A stretch of 64,000 nucleotides of DNA from Morinoia aosen (Eukaryota > Arthropoda > Malacostraca > Amphipoda > Talitridae): NCBI GenBank assembly GCA_030386875.1, contig CM059566.1, positions 44,800,068 to 44,864,067 on the forward strand. The letters are read 5' to 3'. Positions 23,871-36,868 of this stretch are shown here, one piece after another. Below the pieces are notes generated by a model. The model worked only from the letters and a program-made list of their open reading frames with translations. It did not search any database and was not told the origin of the DNA. The stretch's first letter is position 1, and the number at the start of each line of letters is the position of its first letter. The position numbers were made by a program, and so were the translations under genes.

Positions 23871-24137
23871 GTAGGCAACTGCATTCATAGTGAATAAATG
23901 AAATAATTACTTAGATTTTAAACTGAGTTGTTAACAGATCTGATAAAAAAATAATGGTAGCGCAACGTCGATATTTTATGTAAAAAATTGCTGCTTGTTT
24001 GAGTCGCTTTGTCAAATATGTGTGGGGACAAAAAATTGTTGTCGAGCGATTAAAATTGGGTGAAATTTAACTATTATCTTCACATCCAAGGTAGCAATTT
24101 GAACGAGACAGCGCAGTCATTCATGGACTGAAATTTA

Positions 24138-25110
24138 ACGATCGACGGATGTTTGTTGTGATTCAGATTTAATTCTTTAATCAACGCCCGACGGATATTT
24201 GTTCAAATTCAGGTTAAATTCTTAACCCGCGCACGGTCGCGCATCCCTCAGAAAAGTAGTCAATTTACCCGCGTTACTCTGCCGTTCCCTGTTCACTTAC
24301 CGTAATAGGCAGAGATGTAAAAATATGAAGTAATGAGTAAAAAATGTTGCTTTACACTTTGATGTTGTCAGATTTTTGATAACTTGAACCGTTTCTTTGT
24401 AATATGGAGTCAAACTCCGTAGATTTTTGCACAACATTGCTTCAAAGAGATCAATGGCCATTTTTGTGTTTTGGGAACAATGTAATGTTTTTCACTGCTA
24501 TTTTATGCAGAAAATCCTTCCAAACCTGCTGATGTTTTTATTTTTCCTCTACAACAATTAGAAAAAAAGTTATGACCATTTATGTCTACTAGGTGTTATC
24601 CATTCTTCGTTTTAGTTCCTACATAAATGCATGTTTGCATGTCTGGTTATATTACTGTAAGTATAGTGTTTCGAAACTTGTAATTTTCACACAATATGAA
24701 TAAAATACTGCTCTACACGCTACTGACTTAAGATTTGTCTTATTTGCCATTTTTACGAAATAAGGCGAAATAAGGCCCTGAGTAGTTTCGCTGGTAACTG
24801 AGGCTGCCACTGACTGTTCGCACGCACACCCTCTCACGGTCGCCTCATTTACCACACTGACTGTGCTTACCCCTCCCAACTTCCAAGTGGTTGGAGCTCT
24901 GCCTTAACCCCCACAATGTGGGGGTTTCTGGCTCCAGCTGTGTAGCACTCGCTGAGACGATCATTTTGGTGTATAACAACTTGGGGTTATGCCTTACGTC
25001 TGGCAACCAGTGAGCCTGGTAAATGAGGCGACCAGTTACAGTGCGCGGGTTAAACTACCGCCTGACGGATATTTGTTCAAATTCAGGTTAAATTCTTCAG
25101 TTACCGCCCG
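24138..25110. repeat. 46-bp tandem repeat interrupted by a TTAA MITE
   Basis: Units carry GACGGATATTTGTTCAAATT then CAGGTTAAATTCTT. Two-plus units lie at 24138-24225 and one-plus at 25054-25110. Joining across the 24222-25053 insertion at TTAA restores the 46-bp period. Confidence 0.75.
24222..25053. mobile_element. TTAA-flanked MITE, 832 bp
   Basis: The ends are TTAACCCGCGCACGGT and, reversed, TTAACCCGCGCACTGT. An inner inverted pair, GGTCGCCTCATTTACC and GGTAAATGAGGCGACC, lies at about 24838 and 25018. TTAA target. No transposase frame. A 7-bp hairpin, AACCCCCACAATGTGGGGGTT, is inside at about 24906. Confidence 0.78.
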
Positions 25111-25370
25111 AAGACAGGACTAGGAAGGCGTAATTAATAGATAAAGCTGTTGGTCAAGCTCCAAAGCCTGAAAGTCTGACCCCTGCTAAATGGATCGCGG
25201 CGTCGGTGTGCGGGCTTGTCCGTGGCGCTCGGACTGAAAAGAAAGAAGGAAAAAAGAACAACCGTTCATTTACAAAAAAGTTAATACATGAGATGTATTA
25301 CACATTGGATTTAAAAAAAATCACTGACTTGTGTCATCATTTCATTTGACGGTTTCGCGCTCTTCTCTTC

Positions 25371-25707
25371 AGGGGGACACGACTCTTGTATCTATGGGAA
25401 TCAATCAGCGATCCCGGGAAAAATGTGAGGTCCCGATCTTTGGGTTAGGGAGGCATATTTTTTATTAAAACAGAATAGCTTTTCGTTTATTACCGACCAT
25501 CTTTTATCGGTTTGCTATTGTTTTGTTCTTCAGGCCTAACCACTTTCTTTTTCGAATTTCCCAGGGGATCTTTCGAAGGAACCCTCCTTGTGCATAGATT
25601 CTCGGTTCACTCAACTCCATACTAAATGATATTCTAATCCTTCCTATTTTTGAAACACCTCCTTTGCTATGGTTAAGGAGGCTTAGACCACAAATCTAAT
25701 CTAACTC
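25371..25707 (+). mobile_element. SINE-like repeat, diverged copy
   Basis: It runs from TTCAGGGGGACACGACTCTT to GGAGGCTTAGACCACAAATC and TAATCTAAC. Several small deletions; the target duplication is not readable. Confidence 0.78.
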
Positions 25708-26789
25708 GCCATAATTTCACTCTGAAGTTTTGCGTTGCACAAAACAGACACGACGAACTAAATTATCGAAATTAGGAAAACAAATGCATAACCCCAGCCA
25801 CTTCGGGAATAAAAGAAAAAAAAGGCTGATGATGGCGAATGGCTTTCAATAGAATTGACTCTAAAATTAATTTTATTGCTTTGGTGAAAAACGGCTCAGA
25901 TGAATGTGGTGATTGAAAGAACCTGTAATTGATTCGTTTCTTTAATTAACTTATTTCAAAGAGCGAGTCAATGTCATACGTTGATCAATGATGTTAAGAT
26001 GAAAAACTTAAGCTCATTTATTTTCGATGCAGGTTGCAGGAGTGCTGCAGGAGCGACGAGAGTGTGAAGGTAAGCGAAAAAAACTGAAGTTCTAACACCT
26101 TCAATGCTCGTAGATGTCACCTCACATGCAACTTTGAGTCACAACGAGAAGGCCTAGCATTTTGCTCCATGTTGTTATGAACATGTCGCTAATGGAATCT
26201 TATAAGCCTCTTTTCTAGCGCCTTTCGTAAATAAGAGCACATGTGTTATTGCGATGCCAAGAGAACAAAAATATTCCAGCGACCTCTTGCCTCACACTTG
26301 TCCGTTAACATCGTTTGCAAGCCCCAAGTGCTGCAGTTTTATATAAATATGGAGGTTCCAGCGCGTAATAAACGTAAAATAGGTCCAGAATTTCAGCAAA
26401 GACTCTTGATTGATTTAAAACGACGCTTGAAGAGGAAAACTGCGCTCGTTTCAGCCGAGTTGGAGTCGAGCTGCGTGCGGTTAATTCGTTGGTTGCCTCG
26501 CGAGCCCCGCTAGCAGCAGCGGTGAGTTAACGCGATCTTCGCGTACTGGGCCACATGTGCACCAACAGGTAAATTGTCCATTTACGTGCCGGTATAAATG
26601 CATGATATTTTATCTGTTTCACGACATTTTAAAAAATAATTGTTATCATACGAGGCGAAATGTTATCGTGCAATTGTATTTGTCATGTTCATCAGGAAGA
26701 AATAAAGTATATTTAAGCAGGAATATCGATTTACATATTCTGCTACTTACAACTTGACCAAGCCAACCGTAACGGCCGCGGGGAATGTG

Positions 26790-27192
26790 TTAAACTCATT
26801 GACTGCGATGGGTTAAACTGGCGTTCAGTATTCAACTCAGATTTAAAGTCAATATTAGTGGGCAATTTTGAAAATGGCAAAACATTAAGTGGATTGTGCC
26901 TTCATTTAGCTTTGATTAAGTTTTTATTAAGTTTTCATGGAAATTGAGTTTGTGACTGCTGGTTTTGTCAGTAGCATTATGAAAATTCCCCCTGTGTTAT
27001 ACCACCGGGGGCTCATAAGGCAGTTAACGTGTTAAATTCGAAAGTTGTTTGAAATTTTATAAATACTAAACATTAACTGGGTCCATTAAAATACTATTAA
27101 TTTAAGAAAAACGACGCATCGATGGGTCGCATCGCAGCAGGAAAAACTTAAGCACGACCCACCGGTGGGTCACATTGCAGTCAACGTATTAA
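26790..27192. mobile_element. Compound of two TTAACACGTT-family MITEs
   Basis: A first unit runs from TTAAACTCATTGACTGCGAT to CAGTTAACGTGTTAA (26790-27035). A second, partial unit follows and ends GCAGTCAACGTATTAA at 27192, sharing CACGACCCACCGGTGGGTCA with the other copies. The two overlap at one TTAA, as if one inserted at the end of the other. Confidence 0.66.
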
Positions 27193-28281
27193 GCTCGGCT
27201 TATTTCACGGTAGTGTGATTTGTTTGGAGTCGGTATTGATTCGGTGAAGTCGGTGAAGTATTTCCGGGTAAGATTGTGAGAACATTTGTCTTTTATAATC
27301 GAAATTTTAAAATTTGACAGTATTTGACTCGAAAACAAGACAGACTTGATCATTTTACCGTGAAAAATCTTTATACTAGTAACTCTGTGCTTTGGGCCAT
27401 GAGTGGGGTCTATTTTCTTTTTATAACGTAATCTAAGCAAATTGAACTGCCGCTATATTTTGTAAGATGGAACTCTCTTCAAACGAGCGTGAGCTCAATT
27501 CAATCTTTATTTATAGACCAATGAACCATAAACTTCTTGCTCATCGAGGCATTAATCTTTGAGAATACTAGAAATGAAATTCAGAAGAATGTCATTCATA
27601 TTGGTAGTGAAAAAATTATACCGATTTATGTAAATTATCGCGTTGAATTGAGAACATACTTCGTTCCAAGAAAATTTTGACATTTTCGTTCAATAGGCAG
27701 GCATATAATTTACATTTGCGAGTAAAAATTCTCCTTCTAGAGCCAATGTGTCGGTCTGCGTTGCAGGAAACTGGCTATTTTTACCTCGGGTGCACGCACT
27801 TCTGTTCTATTACAAACTAATTATATCCGGCACTAGGTGTCAGGACAAGCTTTTATCAATAGAACCGTGCCATCTTGAGAGTCGATAATAGGTCCTTTAC
27901 TGGACTTGCACCGCCATATCCACCTAAGAATAGCGATAATTGCATGGTTGAGTAGCTCGCTTCTGCCAGGCTCGAGAGTGTGAACTGTAGCGTCAAATGA
28001 TGTATATTTTGTACTGTGTGTTTGCGACTACGCAATGTAAGAGAAAATAACTACACGTGTCACACAGTAATTCAATTTATTATGATTCTGATCGAAGTGG
28101 TTTTCAACAAGTCAAGCTTGTATTGATGATACGGAGGTAGTCACTTTCAACGTTTTTCGGATTTGTCTTTCACGTTTACCTGTTGCATTTCAGCGCATAA
28201 AAATGAAGCAGATGTTTCTGTTGCTGGAGATACAATATATAATTTTAAATGTTAATTAAATGTATGATAAACATATGTATA

Positions 28282-28636
28282 CCTCTCAGGGGGATACAAC
28301 TGATGTATCTATGGGAATTAGCGCTCCCAGGGGGACTACGTGAGGGTCCGAGCTAAAGTTTAGGTAGGCTTTCTTTTTGTTAAAATAGAATTGGTTTTCG
28401 TTTTGTTACGGACCATCTTTTTTCGGTTCACTGCTGTCCTGTTTCTCAGCACCTACCACTTTCCTCATCAAATTTTTCTTGTTTAATGATCTTCTTTCTT
28501 AGCTTTCTGTTTCTGTGCCCTTTCTGCATAGATTCCGCGTTTACTCAACTCCATACTAAATGGTGCCTTCTTCCTTCTTCTCTTTGGATAGCCTTTGTTG
28601 CGGATAGGGAGGCTTGAACTAACTAATAATCTAATC
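28282..28636 (+). mobile_element. SINE-like repeat, full-length copy, 355 bp
   Basis: It is flanked by TAAACATATGTATA (28268-28281) and TAAACATATGAATA (28637-28650), a 14-base target duplication with one change. The head CCTCTCAGGGGGATACAAC and tail TAATAATCTAATC match the reference copy. Confidence 0.9.
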
Positions 28637-29769
28637 TAAACATATGAATAAATATTTGTACACATTTACATATACTTTTACTGCTCTAAGCTGCTTTCAC
28701 GGAGAAGCATTAGGAAAAATTCGATGAAAGTTGGAGACAAGGCTCGTTGTACTGTATAACATCCTGAGAAAGTGAATCATGTTGTAAATGACATTTGCTA
28801 CCTGGCCAAAGGTATAACCTCGAACTTGGAAATTGAAGTCTTCACATTTGCAAGTACGTTATTGAGTGTTTGCAATTCTTCGTCTTGGAAATAGTGTCTT
28901 ACGTTATAGCGCAACGTGGAATACGTTTGTCGGTGCAAGCTTACGGTATGAATTGAAAATTTCGAACGCAGCATGGATGCAATTTGCTCCTCCAAGAAAT
29001 CCGATGCTGGACACCAAATTTCAGCGTGTTTTTGTAGGTTAGAGTTTGCTGGTAAGAAGCCATGTTGAATTTCTGACGTAATCTAAACGCCAGCCAAAAT
29101 AAAAGGAGTCATGACTTACATAGAAGATGAGTTCGTGAACCTCCATGCAGTCGATCTGTGACCTCCCCAACAGAATCCAGTCGATCTGTGACTCCCCAAA
29201 CAAAATCTTAATGTTTTTTTCGTGAACCTGAGACTTTAAATGAAACGAAACCTGGTAGACGTAGATGATGAACTTCGTTTAGTGATCTGTTGCAAAATTA
29301 CATTTTGTTATTATTAGTCATTGCTATTATAATTATTATTATTTCTTGATGGCACATCCCTGAAACGTTAATTAAATGGAAGGAAACCAAAACGACATAA
29401 ATTTTCTACTGCATTTTGTTATCTAATGCAAAATATGCACGTATTTCTTGAAGGCTAATAAAATTTCGTGTAAGAAAGATGGAATGCTGTGAGAGCAGAG
29501 CACAATTGCTATCACGATGGTTCGTTCTGAGTGCAAGTAAAATGAGTTGCAAACTTTGCGCTCTGTCACCTCATAGCCAACAACAGTTAACAAAAAATAT
29601 CTGAATTTAAGTAAAATGTTCAAACAGGAACTGGAAACGCCGTGGAAGTTTGAAAATAAAACAGTGTAGGAACTGAGGTTTGAAGGAGTAACATAACTCA
29701 ATAAACTTACGTTGTTTTGTGCTCGCGCTGATCATACCAAGACGCGTACTGGATTGTACACTTGCTTTT

Positions 29770-32700
29770 GTTGAGTGGTCTGCTATTCTGATGCTTTGCA
29801 TTGCAGCGATGTATTGGTGTGTTGGTGTATGAAATATTTTGATGCATTGCAAAGTTAATGGATTGCTGCGTCGGTCTATAGCACTGTCGATGTGTTATTG
29901 TATAGATGTGCTGCTGTACTGATGTGTTGCTGTACTGATGTGTTGCTGCACTGATTTGTTGCTGTACTGATGTGTTGCTGCACTGATATGTTGCTGTACT
30001 GATGTGTTGCTGTACTGATGTGTTGCTGTACTGATGTGTTGCTGCACTGATGTGTTGCTGTACTGATGTGTTGCTGTACTGATGTGTTGCTGCACTGATG
30101 TGTTGCTGTACTGATGTGTTGCTGTACTGATGTGTTGCTGTACTGATGTGTTGCTGTACTGATGTGTTGCTGTACTGATGTGTTGCTGTACTGATGTGTT
30201 GCTGCACTGATGTGTTGCTGCACTGATGTGTTGCTGTACTGATGTGTTGCTGTACTGATGTGTTGCTGTACTGATGTGTTGCTGCACTGATGTGTTGCTG
30301 TACTGATGTGTTGCTGCACTGATGTGTTGCTGCACTGATGTGTTGCTGTACTGATGTGTTGCTGTACTGATGTGTTGCTGTACTGATGTGTTGCTGCACT
30401 GATGTGTTGCTGTACTGATGTGTTGCTGCACTGATGTGTTGCTGCTCTGATGTGTTGCTGTACTGATGTGTTGCTGTACTGATGTGTTGCTGCACTGATG
30501 TGTTGCTGTACTGATGTGTTGCTGCACTGATGTATTGCTGCACTGATGTGTTGCTGCTCTGATGTGTTGCTGTACTGATGTGTTGCTGTACTGATGTGTT
30601 GCTGTACTGATGTGTTGCTGCACTGATGTGTTGCTGTACTGATGTGTTGCTGTACTGATGTGTTGCTGTACTGATGTGTTGCTGTACTGATGTGTTGCTG
30701 TACTGATGTGTTGCTGTACTGATGTGTTGCTGCACTGATGTGTTGCTGCACTGATGTGTTGCTGCACTGATGTGTTGCTGTACTGATGTGTTGCTGTACT
30801 GATGTGTTGCTGTACTGATGTGTTGCTGTACTGATGTGTTGCTGTACTGATGTGTTGCTGTACTGATGTGTTGCTGCACTGATGTGTTGCTGTACTGGTG
30901 TGTTGCTGTACTGATGTGTTGCTGTACTGATGTGTTGCTGTACTGATGTGTTGCTGTACTGATGTGTTGCTGTACTGATGTGTTGCTGTACTGATGTGTT
31001 GCTGTACTGATGTGTTGCTGTACTGATGTGTTGCTGTACTGATGTGTTGCTGTACTGATGTGTTGCTGCACTGATGTGTTGCTGCACTGATGTGTTGCTG
31101 TACTGATGTGTTGCTGCACTGATGTGTTGCTGTACTGATGTGTTGCTGTACTGATGTGTTGCTGTACTGATGTGTTGCTGTACTGATGTGTTGCTGTACT
31201 GATGTGTTGCTGCACTGATGTGTTGCTGTACTGATGTGTTGCTGCACTGATGTGTTGCTGTACTGATGTGTTGCTGTACTGATGTGTTGCTGTACTGATG
31301 TGTTGCTGTACTGATGTGTTGCTGTACTGATGTGTTGCTGTACTGATGTGTTGCTGTACTGATGTGTTGCTGCTCTGATGTGTTGCTGCACTGATGTGTT
31401 GCTGTACTGATGTGTTGCTGTACTGATGTATTGCTGTACTGATGTGTTGCTGCACTGATGTGTTGCTGTACTGATGTGTTGCTGCACTGATGTGTTGCTG
31501 CACTGATGTGTTGCTGTACTGATGTGTTGCTGCACTGATGTGTTGCTGCTCTGATGTGTTGCTGCACTGATGTGTTGCTGTACTGATGTGTTGCTGCACT
31601 GATGTGTTGCTGCACTGATGTGTTGCTGTACTGATGTGTTGCTGCTCTGATGTGTTGCTGTACTGATGTGTTGCTGTACTGATGTGTTGCTGTACTGATG
31701 TGTTGCTGCTCTGATGTGTTGCTGTACTGATGTGTTGCTGTACTGATGTGTTGCTGCACTGATGTGTTGCTGCACTGATGTGTTGCTGCACTGATGTGTT
31801 GCTGTACTGATGTGTTGCTGTACTGATGTGTTGCTGTACTGATGTGTTGCTGTACTGATGTGTTGCTGTACTGATGTGTTGCTGCACTGATGTGTTGCTG
31901 CACTGATGTGTTGCTGTACTGATGTGTTGCTGTACTGATGTGTTGCTGTACTGATGTGTTGCTGCACTGATGTGTTGCTGTACTGATGTGTTGCTGTACT
32001 GATGTGTTGCTGCACTGATGTGTTGCTGTACTGATGTGTTGCTGTACTGATGTGTTGCTGTACTGATGTGTTGCTGTACTGATGTGTTGCTGCACTGATG
32101 TGTTGCTGCTCTGATGTGTTGCTGTACTGATGTGTTGCTGTACTGATGTGTTGCTGCACTGATGTGTTGCTGCACTGATGTGTTGCTGCACTGATGTGTT
32201 GCTGCACTGATGTGTTGCTGTACTGATGTGTTGCTGTACTGATGTGTTGCTGTACTGATGTGTTGCTGTACTGATGTGTTGCTGCTCTGATGTGTTGCTG
32301 CTCTGATGTGTTGCTGCTCTGATGTGTTGCTGAACTGATGTGTTGCTGTACTGATGTGTTGCTGCTCTGATGTGTTGCTGCTCTGATGTGTTGCTGTACT
32401 GATGTGTTGCTGTACTGATGTGTTGCTGCTCTGATGTGTTGCTGTACTGATGTGTTGCTGTACTGATGTGTTGCTGCTCTGATGTGTTGCTGCTCTGATG
32501 TGTTGCTGCTCTGATGTGTTGCTGTACTGATGTGTTGCTGTACTGATGTGTTGCTGCTCTGATGTGTTGCTGCTCTGATGTGTTGCTGTACTGATGTGTT
32601 GCTGCACTGATGTGTTGCTGCACTGATGTGTTGCTGTACTGATGTGTTGCTGTACTGATGTGTTGCTGCTCTGATGTGTTGCTGCTCTGATGTGTTGCTG

Positions 32701-35700
32701 CACTGATGTGTTGCTGTACTGATGTGTTGCTGTACTGATGTGTTGCTGCACTGATGTGTTGCTGTACTGATGTGTTGCTGTACTGATGTGTTGCTGCACT
32801 GATGTGTTGCTGCACTGATGTGTTGCTGTACTGATGTGTTGCTGCACTGATGTGTTGCTGCACTGATGTGTTGCTGTACTGATGTGTTGCTGCTCTGATG
32901 TGTTGCTGTACTGATGTGTTGCTGTACTGATGTGTTGCTGCTCTGATATGTTGCTGTACTGATGTGTTGCTGCTCTGATGTGTTGCTGTACTGATGTGTT
33001 GCTGCACTGATGTGTTGCTGTACTGATGTGTTGCTGCACTGATGTGTTGCTGCACTGATGTGTTGCTGTACTGATGTGTTGCTGCACTGATGTGTTGCTG
33101 TACTGATGTGTTGCTGCACTGATGTGTTGCTGTACTGATGTGTTGCTGCACTGATGTGTTGCTGCACTGATGTGTTGCTGCACTGATGTGTAGCTGTACT
33201 GATGTGTTGCTGCTCTGATGTGTTGCTGTACTGATGTGTTGCTGTACTGATGTGTTGCTGCTCTGATGTGTTGCTGTACTGATGTGTTGCTGTACTGATG
33301 TGTTGCTGTACTGATGTGTTGCTGTACTGATGTGTTGCTGCACTGATGTGTTGCTGTACTGATGTGTTGCTGCTCTGATGTGTTGCTGTACTGATGTGTT
33401 GCTGCACTGATGTGTTGCTGTACTGATGTGTTGCTGCACTGATGTGTTGCTGTACTGATGTGTTGCTGCACTGATGTGTTGCTGCACTGATCTGTTGCTG
33501 CACTGATGTGTTGCTGCTCTGATGTGTTGCTGTACTGATGTGTTGCTGTACTGATGTGTTGCTGCTCTGATGTGTTGCTGTACTGATGTGTTGCTGCACT
33601 GATGTGTTGCTGTACTGATGTGTTGCTGTACTGATGTGTTGCTGTACTGATGTGTTGCTGCTCTGATGTGTTGCTGCTCTGATGTGTTGCTGCTCTGATG
33701 TGTTGCTGCTCTGATGTGTTGCTGCTCTGATGTGTTGCTGTACTGATGTGTTGCTGCTCTGATGTGTTGCTGCTCTGATGTGTTGCTGCTCTGATGTGTT
33801 GCTGCTCTGATGTGTTGCTGCTCTGATGTGTTGCTGTACTGATGTGTTGCTGCACTGATGTGTTGCTGCACTGATGTGTTGCTGTACTGATGTGTTGCTG
33901 TACTGATGTGTTGCTGTACTGATGTGTTGCTGTACTGATGTGTTGCTGTACTGATGTGTTGCTGTACTGATGTGTTGCTGCACTGATGTGTTGCTGCACT
34001 GATGTGTTGCTGCACTGATGTGTTGCTGCACTGATGTGTTGCTGCACTGATGTGTTGCTGCACTGATGTGTTGCTGTACTGATGTGTTGCTGTACTGATG
34101 TGTTGCTGTACTGATGTGTTGCTGTACTGATGTGTTGCTGTACTGATGTGTTGCTGCACTGATGTGTTGCTGCACTGATGTGTTGCTGCACTGATGTGTT
34201 GCTGTACTGATGTGTTGCTGTACTGATGTGTTGCGGCTCTGATGTGTTGCTGCTCTGATGTGTTGCTGTACTGATGTGTTGCTGTACTGATGTGTTGCTG
34301 CTCTGATGTGTTGCTGTACTGATGTGTTGCTGCTCTGATGTGTTGCTGCTCTGATGTGTTGCTGCTCTGATGTGTTGCTGTACTGATGTGTTGCTGTACT
34401 GATGTGTTGCTGCACTGATGTGTTGCTGTACTGATGTGTTGCTGCTCTGATGTGTTGCTGCACTGATGTGTTGCTGCACTGATGTGTTGCTGTACTGATG
34501 TGTTGCTGTACTGATGTGTTGCTGTACTGATGTGTTGCTGTACTGATGTGTTGCTGTACTGATGTGTTGCTGTACTGATGTGTTGCTGTACTGATGTGTT
34601 GCTGTACTGATGTGTTGCTGTACTGATGTGTTGCTGTACTGATGTGTTGCTGTACTGATGTGTTGCTGCACTGATGTGTTGCTGTACTGATGTGTTGCTG
34701 TACTGATGTGTTGCTGCTCTGATGTGTTGCTGCTCTGATGTGTTGCTGCTCTGTGGTGTTGCTGTACTGATGTGTTGCTGTACTGATGTGTTGCTGCACT
34801 GATGTGTTGCTGTACTGATGTGTTGCTGTACTGATGTGTTGCTGTACTGATGTGTTGCTGCTCTGATGTGTTGCTGCACTGATGTGTTGCTGCACTGATG
34901 TGTTGCTGCTCTGATGTGTTGCTGTACTGATGTGTTGCTGTACTGATGTGTTGCTGTACTGATGTGTTGCTGCTCTGATGTGTTGCTGTACTGATGTGTT
35001 GCTGCTCTGATGTGTTGCTGTACTGATGTGTTGCTGCACTGATGTGTTGCTGCTCTGATGTGTTGCTGTACTGATGTGTTGCTGTACTGATGTGTTGCTG
35101 TACTGATGTGTTGCTGCACTGATGTGTTGCTGTACTGATGTGTTGCTGTACTGATGTGTTGCTGTACTGATGTGTTGCTGCTCTGATGTGTTGCTGCTCT
35201 GATGTGTTGCTGTACTGATGTGTTGCTGCTCTGATGTGTTGCTGCTCTGATGTGTTGCTGTACTGATGTGTTGCTGTACTGATGTGTTGCTGCACTGATG
35301 TGTTGCTGTACTGATGTGTTGCTGTACTGATGTGTTGCTGCACTGATGTATTGCTGTACTGATGTGTTGCTGTACTGATGTGTTGCTGCTCTGATGTGTT
35401 GCTGCTCTGATGTGTTGCTGCTCTGATGTGTTGCTGCACTGATGTGTTGCTGTACTGATGTGTTGCTGTACTGATGTGTTGCTGTACTGATGTGTTGCTG
35501 TACTGATGTGTTGCTGTACTGATGTGTTGCTGTACTGATGTGTTGCTGCACTGATGTGTTGCTGCACTGATGTGTTGCTGTACTGATGTGTTGCTGTACT
35601 GATGTGTTGCTGTACTGATGTGTTGCTGCTCTGATGTGTTGCTGCTCTGATGTGTTGCTGCTCTGATGTGTTGCTGCTCTGATGTGTTGCTGCTCTGATG

Positions 35701-36868
35701 TGTTGCTGCACTGATGTGTTGCTGTACTGATGTGTTGCTGTACTGATGTGTTGCTGTACTGATGTGTTGCTGTACTGATGTGTTGCTGTACTGATGTGTT
35801 GCTGTACTGATGTGTTGCTGCTCTGATGTGTTGCTGTACTGATGTGTTGCTGTACTGATGTGTTGCTGCTCTGATGTGTTGCTGCTCTGATGTGTTGCTG
35901 CTCTGATGTGTTGCTGCTCTGATGTGTTGCTGCTCTGATGTGTTGCTGCTCTGATGTGTTGCTGCTCTGATGTGTTGCTGCACTGATGTGTTGCTGCTCT
36001 GATGTGTTGCTGCACTGATGTGTTGCTGTACTGATGTGTTGCTGTACTGATGTGTTGCTGTACTGATGTGTTGCTGCTCTGATGTGTTGCTGTACTGATG
36101 TGTTGCTGTACTGATGTGTTGCTGTACTGATGTGTTGCTGCTCTGATGTGTTGCTGCTCTGATGTGTTGCTGCTCTGATGTGTTGCTGCTCTGATGTGTT
36201 GCTGCTCTGATGTGTTGCTGTACTGATGTGTTGCTGCACTGATGTGTTGCTGCACTGATGTGTTGCTGTACTGATGTGTTGCTGTACTGATGTGTTGCTG
36301 TACTGATGTGTTGCTGTACTGATGTGTTGCTGTACTGATGTGTTGCTGCTCTGATGTGTTGCTGCACTGATGTGTTGCTGTACTGATGTGTTGCTGTACT
36401 GATGTGTTGCTGTACTGATGTGTTGCTGCACTGATGTGTTGCTGCTCTGATGTGTTGCTGCTCTGATGTGTTGCTGCTCTGATGTGTTGCTGTACTGATG
36501 TGTTGCTGCTCTGATGTGTTGCTGTACTGATGTGTTGCTGTACTGATGTGTTGCTGCTCTGATGTGTTGCTGCTCTGATGTGTTGCTGCTCTGATGTGTT
36601 GCTGCTCTGATGTGTTGCTGCTCTGATGTGTTGCTGTACTGATGTGTTGCTGCACTGATGTGTTGCTGCACTGATGTGTTGCTGCTCTGATGTGTTGCTG
36701 CTCTGATGTGTTGCTGCTCTGATGTGTTGCTGCTCTGATGTGTTGCTGCTCTGATGTGTTGCTGCTCTGATGTGTTGCTGCACTGATGTGTTGCTGTACT
36801 GATGTGTTGCTGTACTGATGTGTTGCTGTACTGATGTGTTTCTGTACTGATGTGTTGCTGTATTACTG
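29770..36868. repeat. Satellite array, 16-bp unit, about 430 copies
   Basis: The unit is TGTTGCTGTACTGATG on the plus strand. Variation is almost confined to two bases: GCTG(TA, CA or CT)CTGATG. TA and CA dominate the left 2.3 kb; CT becomes common after about 32280 and forms long runs at 35870-35970 and 36550-36780. The left edge (29770-29900) is degenerate. The unit has no stop codon in any minus frame, so all three minus frames stay open for over 2,200 codons with a 16-residue period (QQHISTATHQYSNTSV). This is a repeat artefact, not evidence for proteins. Confidence 0.97.

Noticed and set aside
29707-36783. Three overlapping minus-strand frames of over 2,200 codons with QQHISTATHQ-type repeats
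   Set aside because: All three frames are equally open because the 16-bp unit has no stop in any minus frame and 16 is not a multiple of three. No splice, promoter or composition evidence supports translation.
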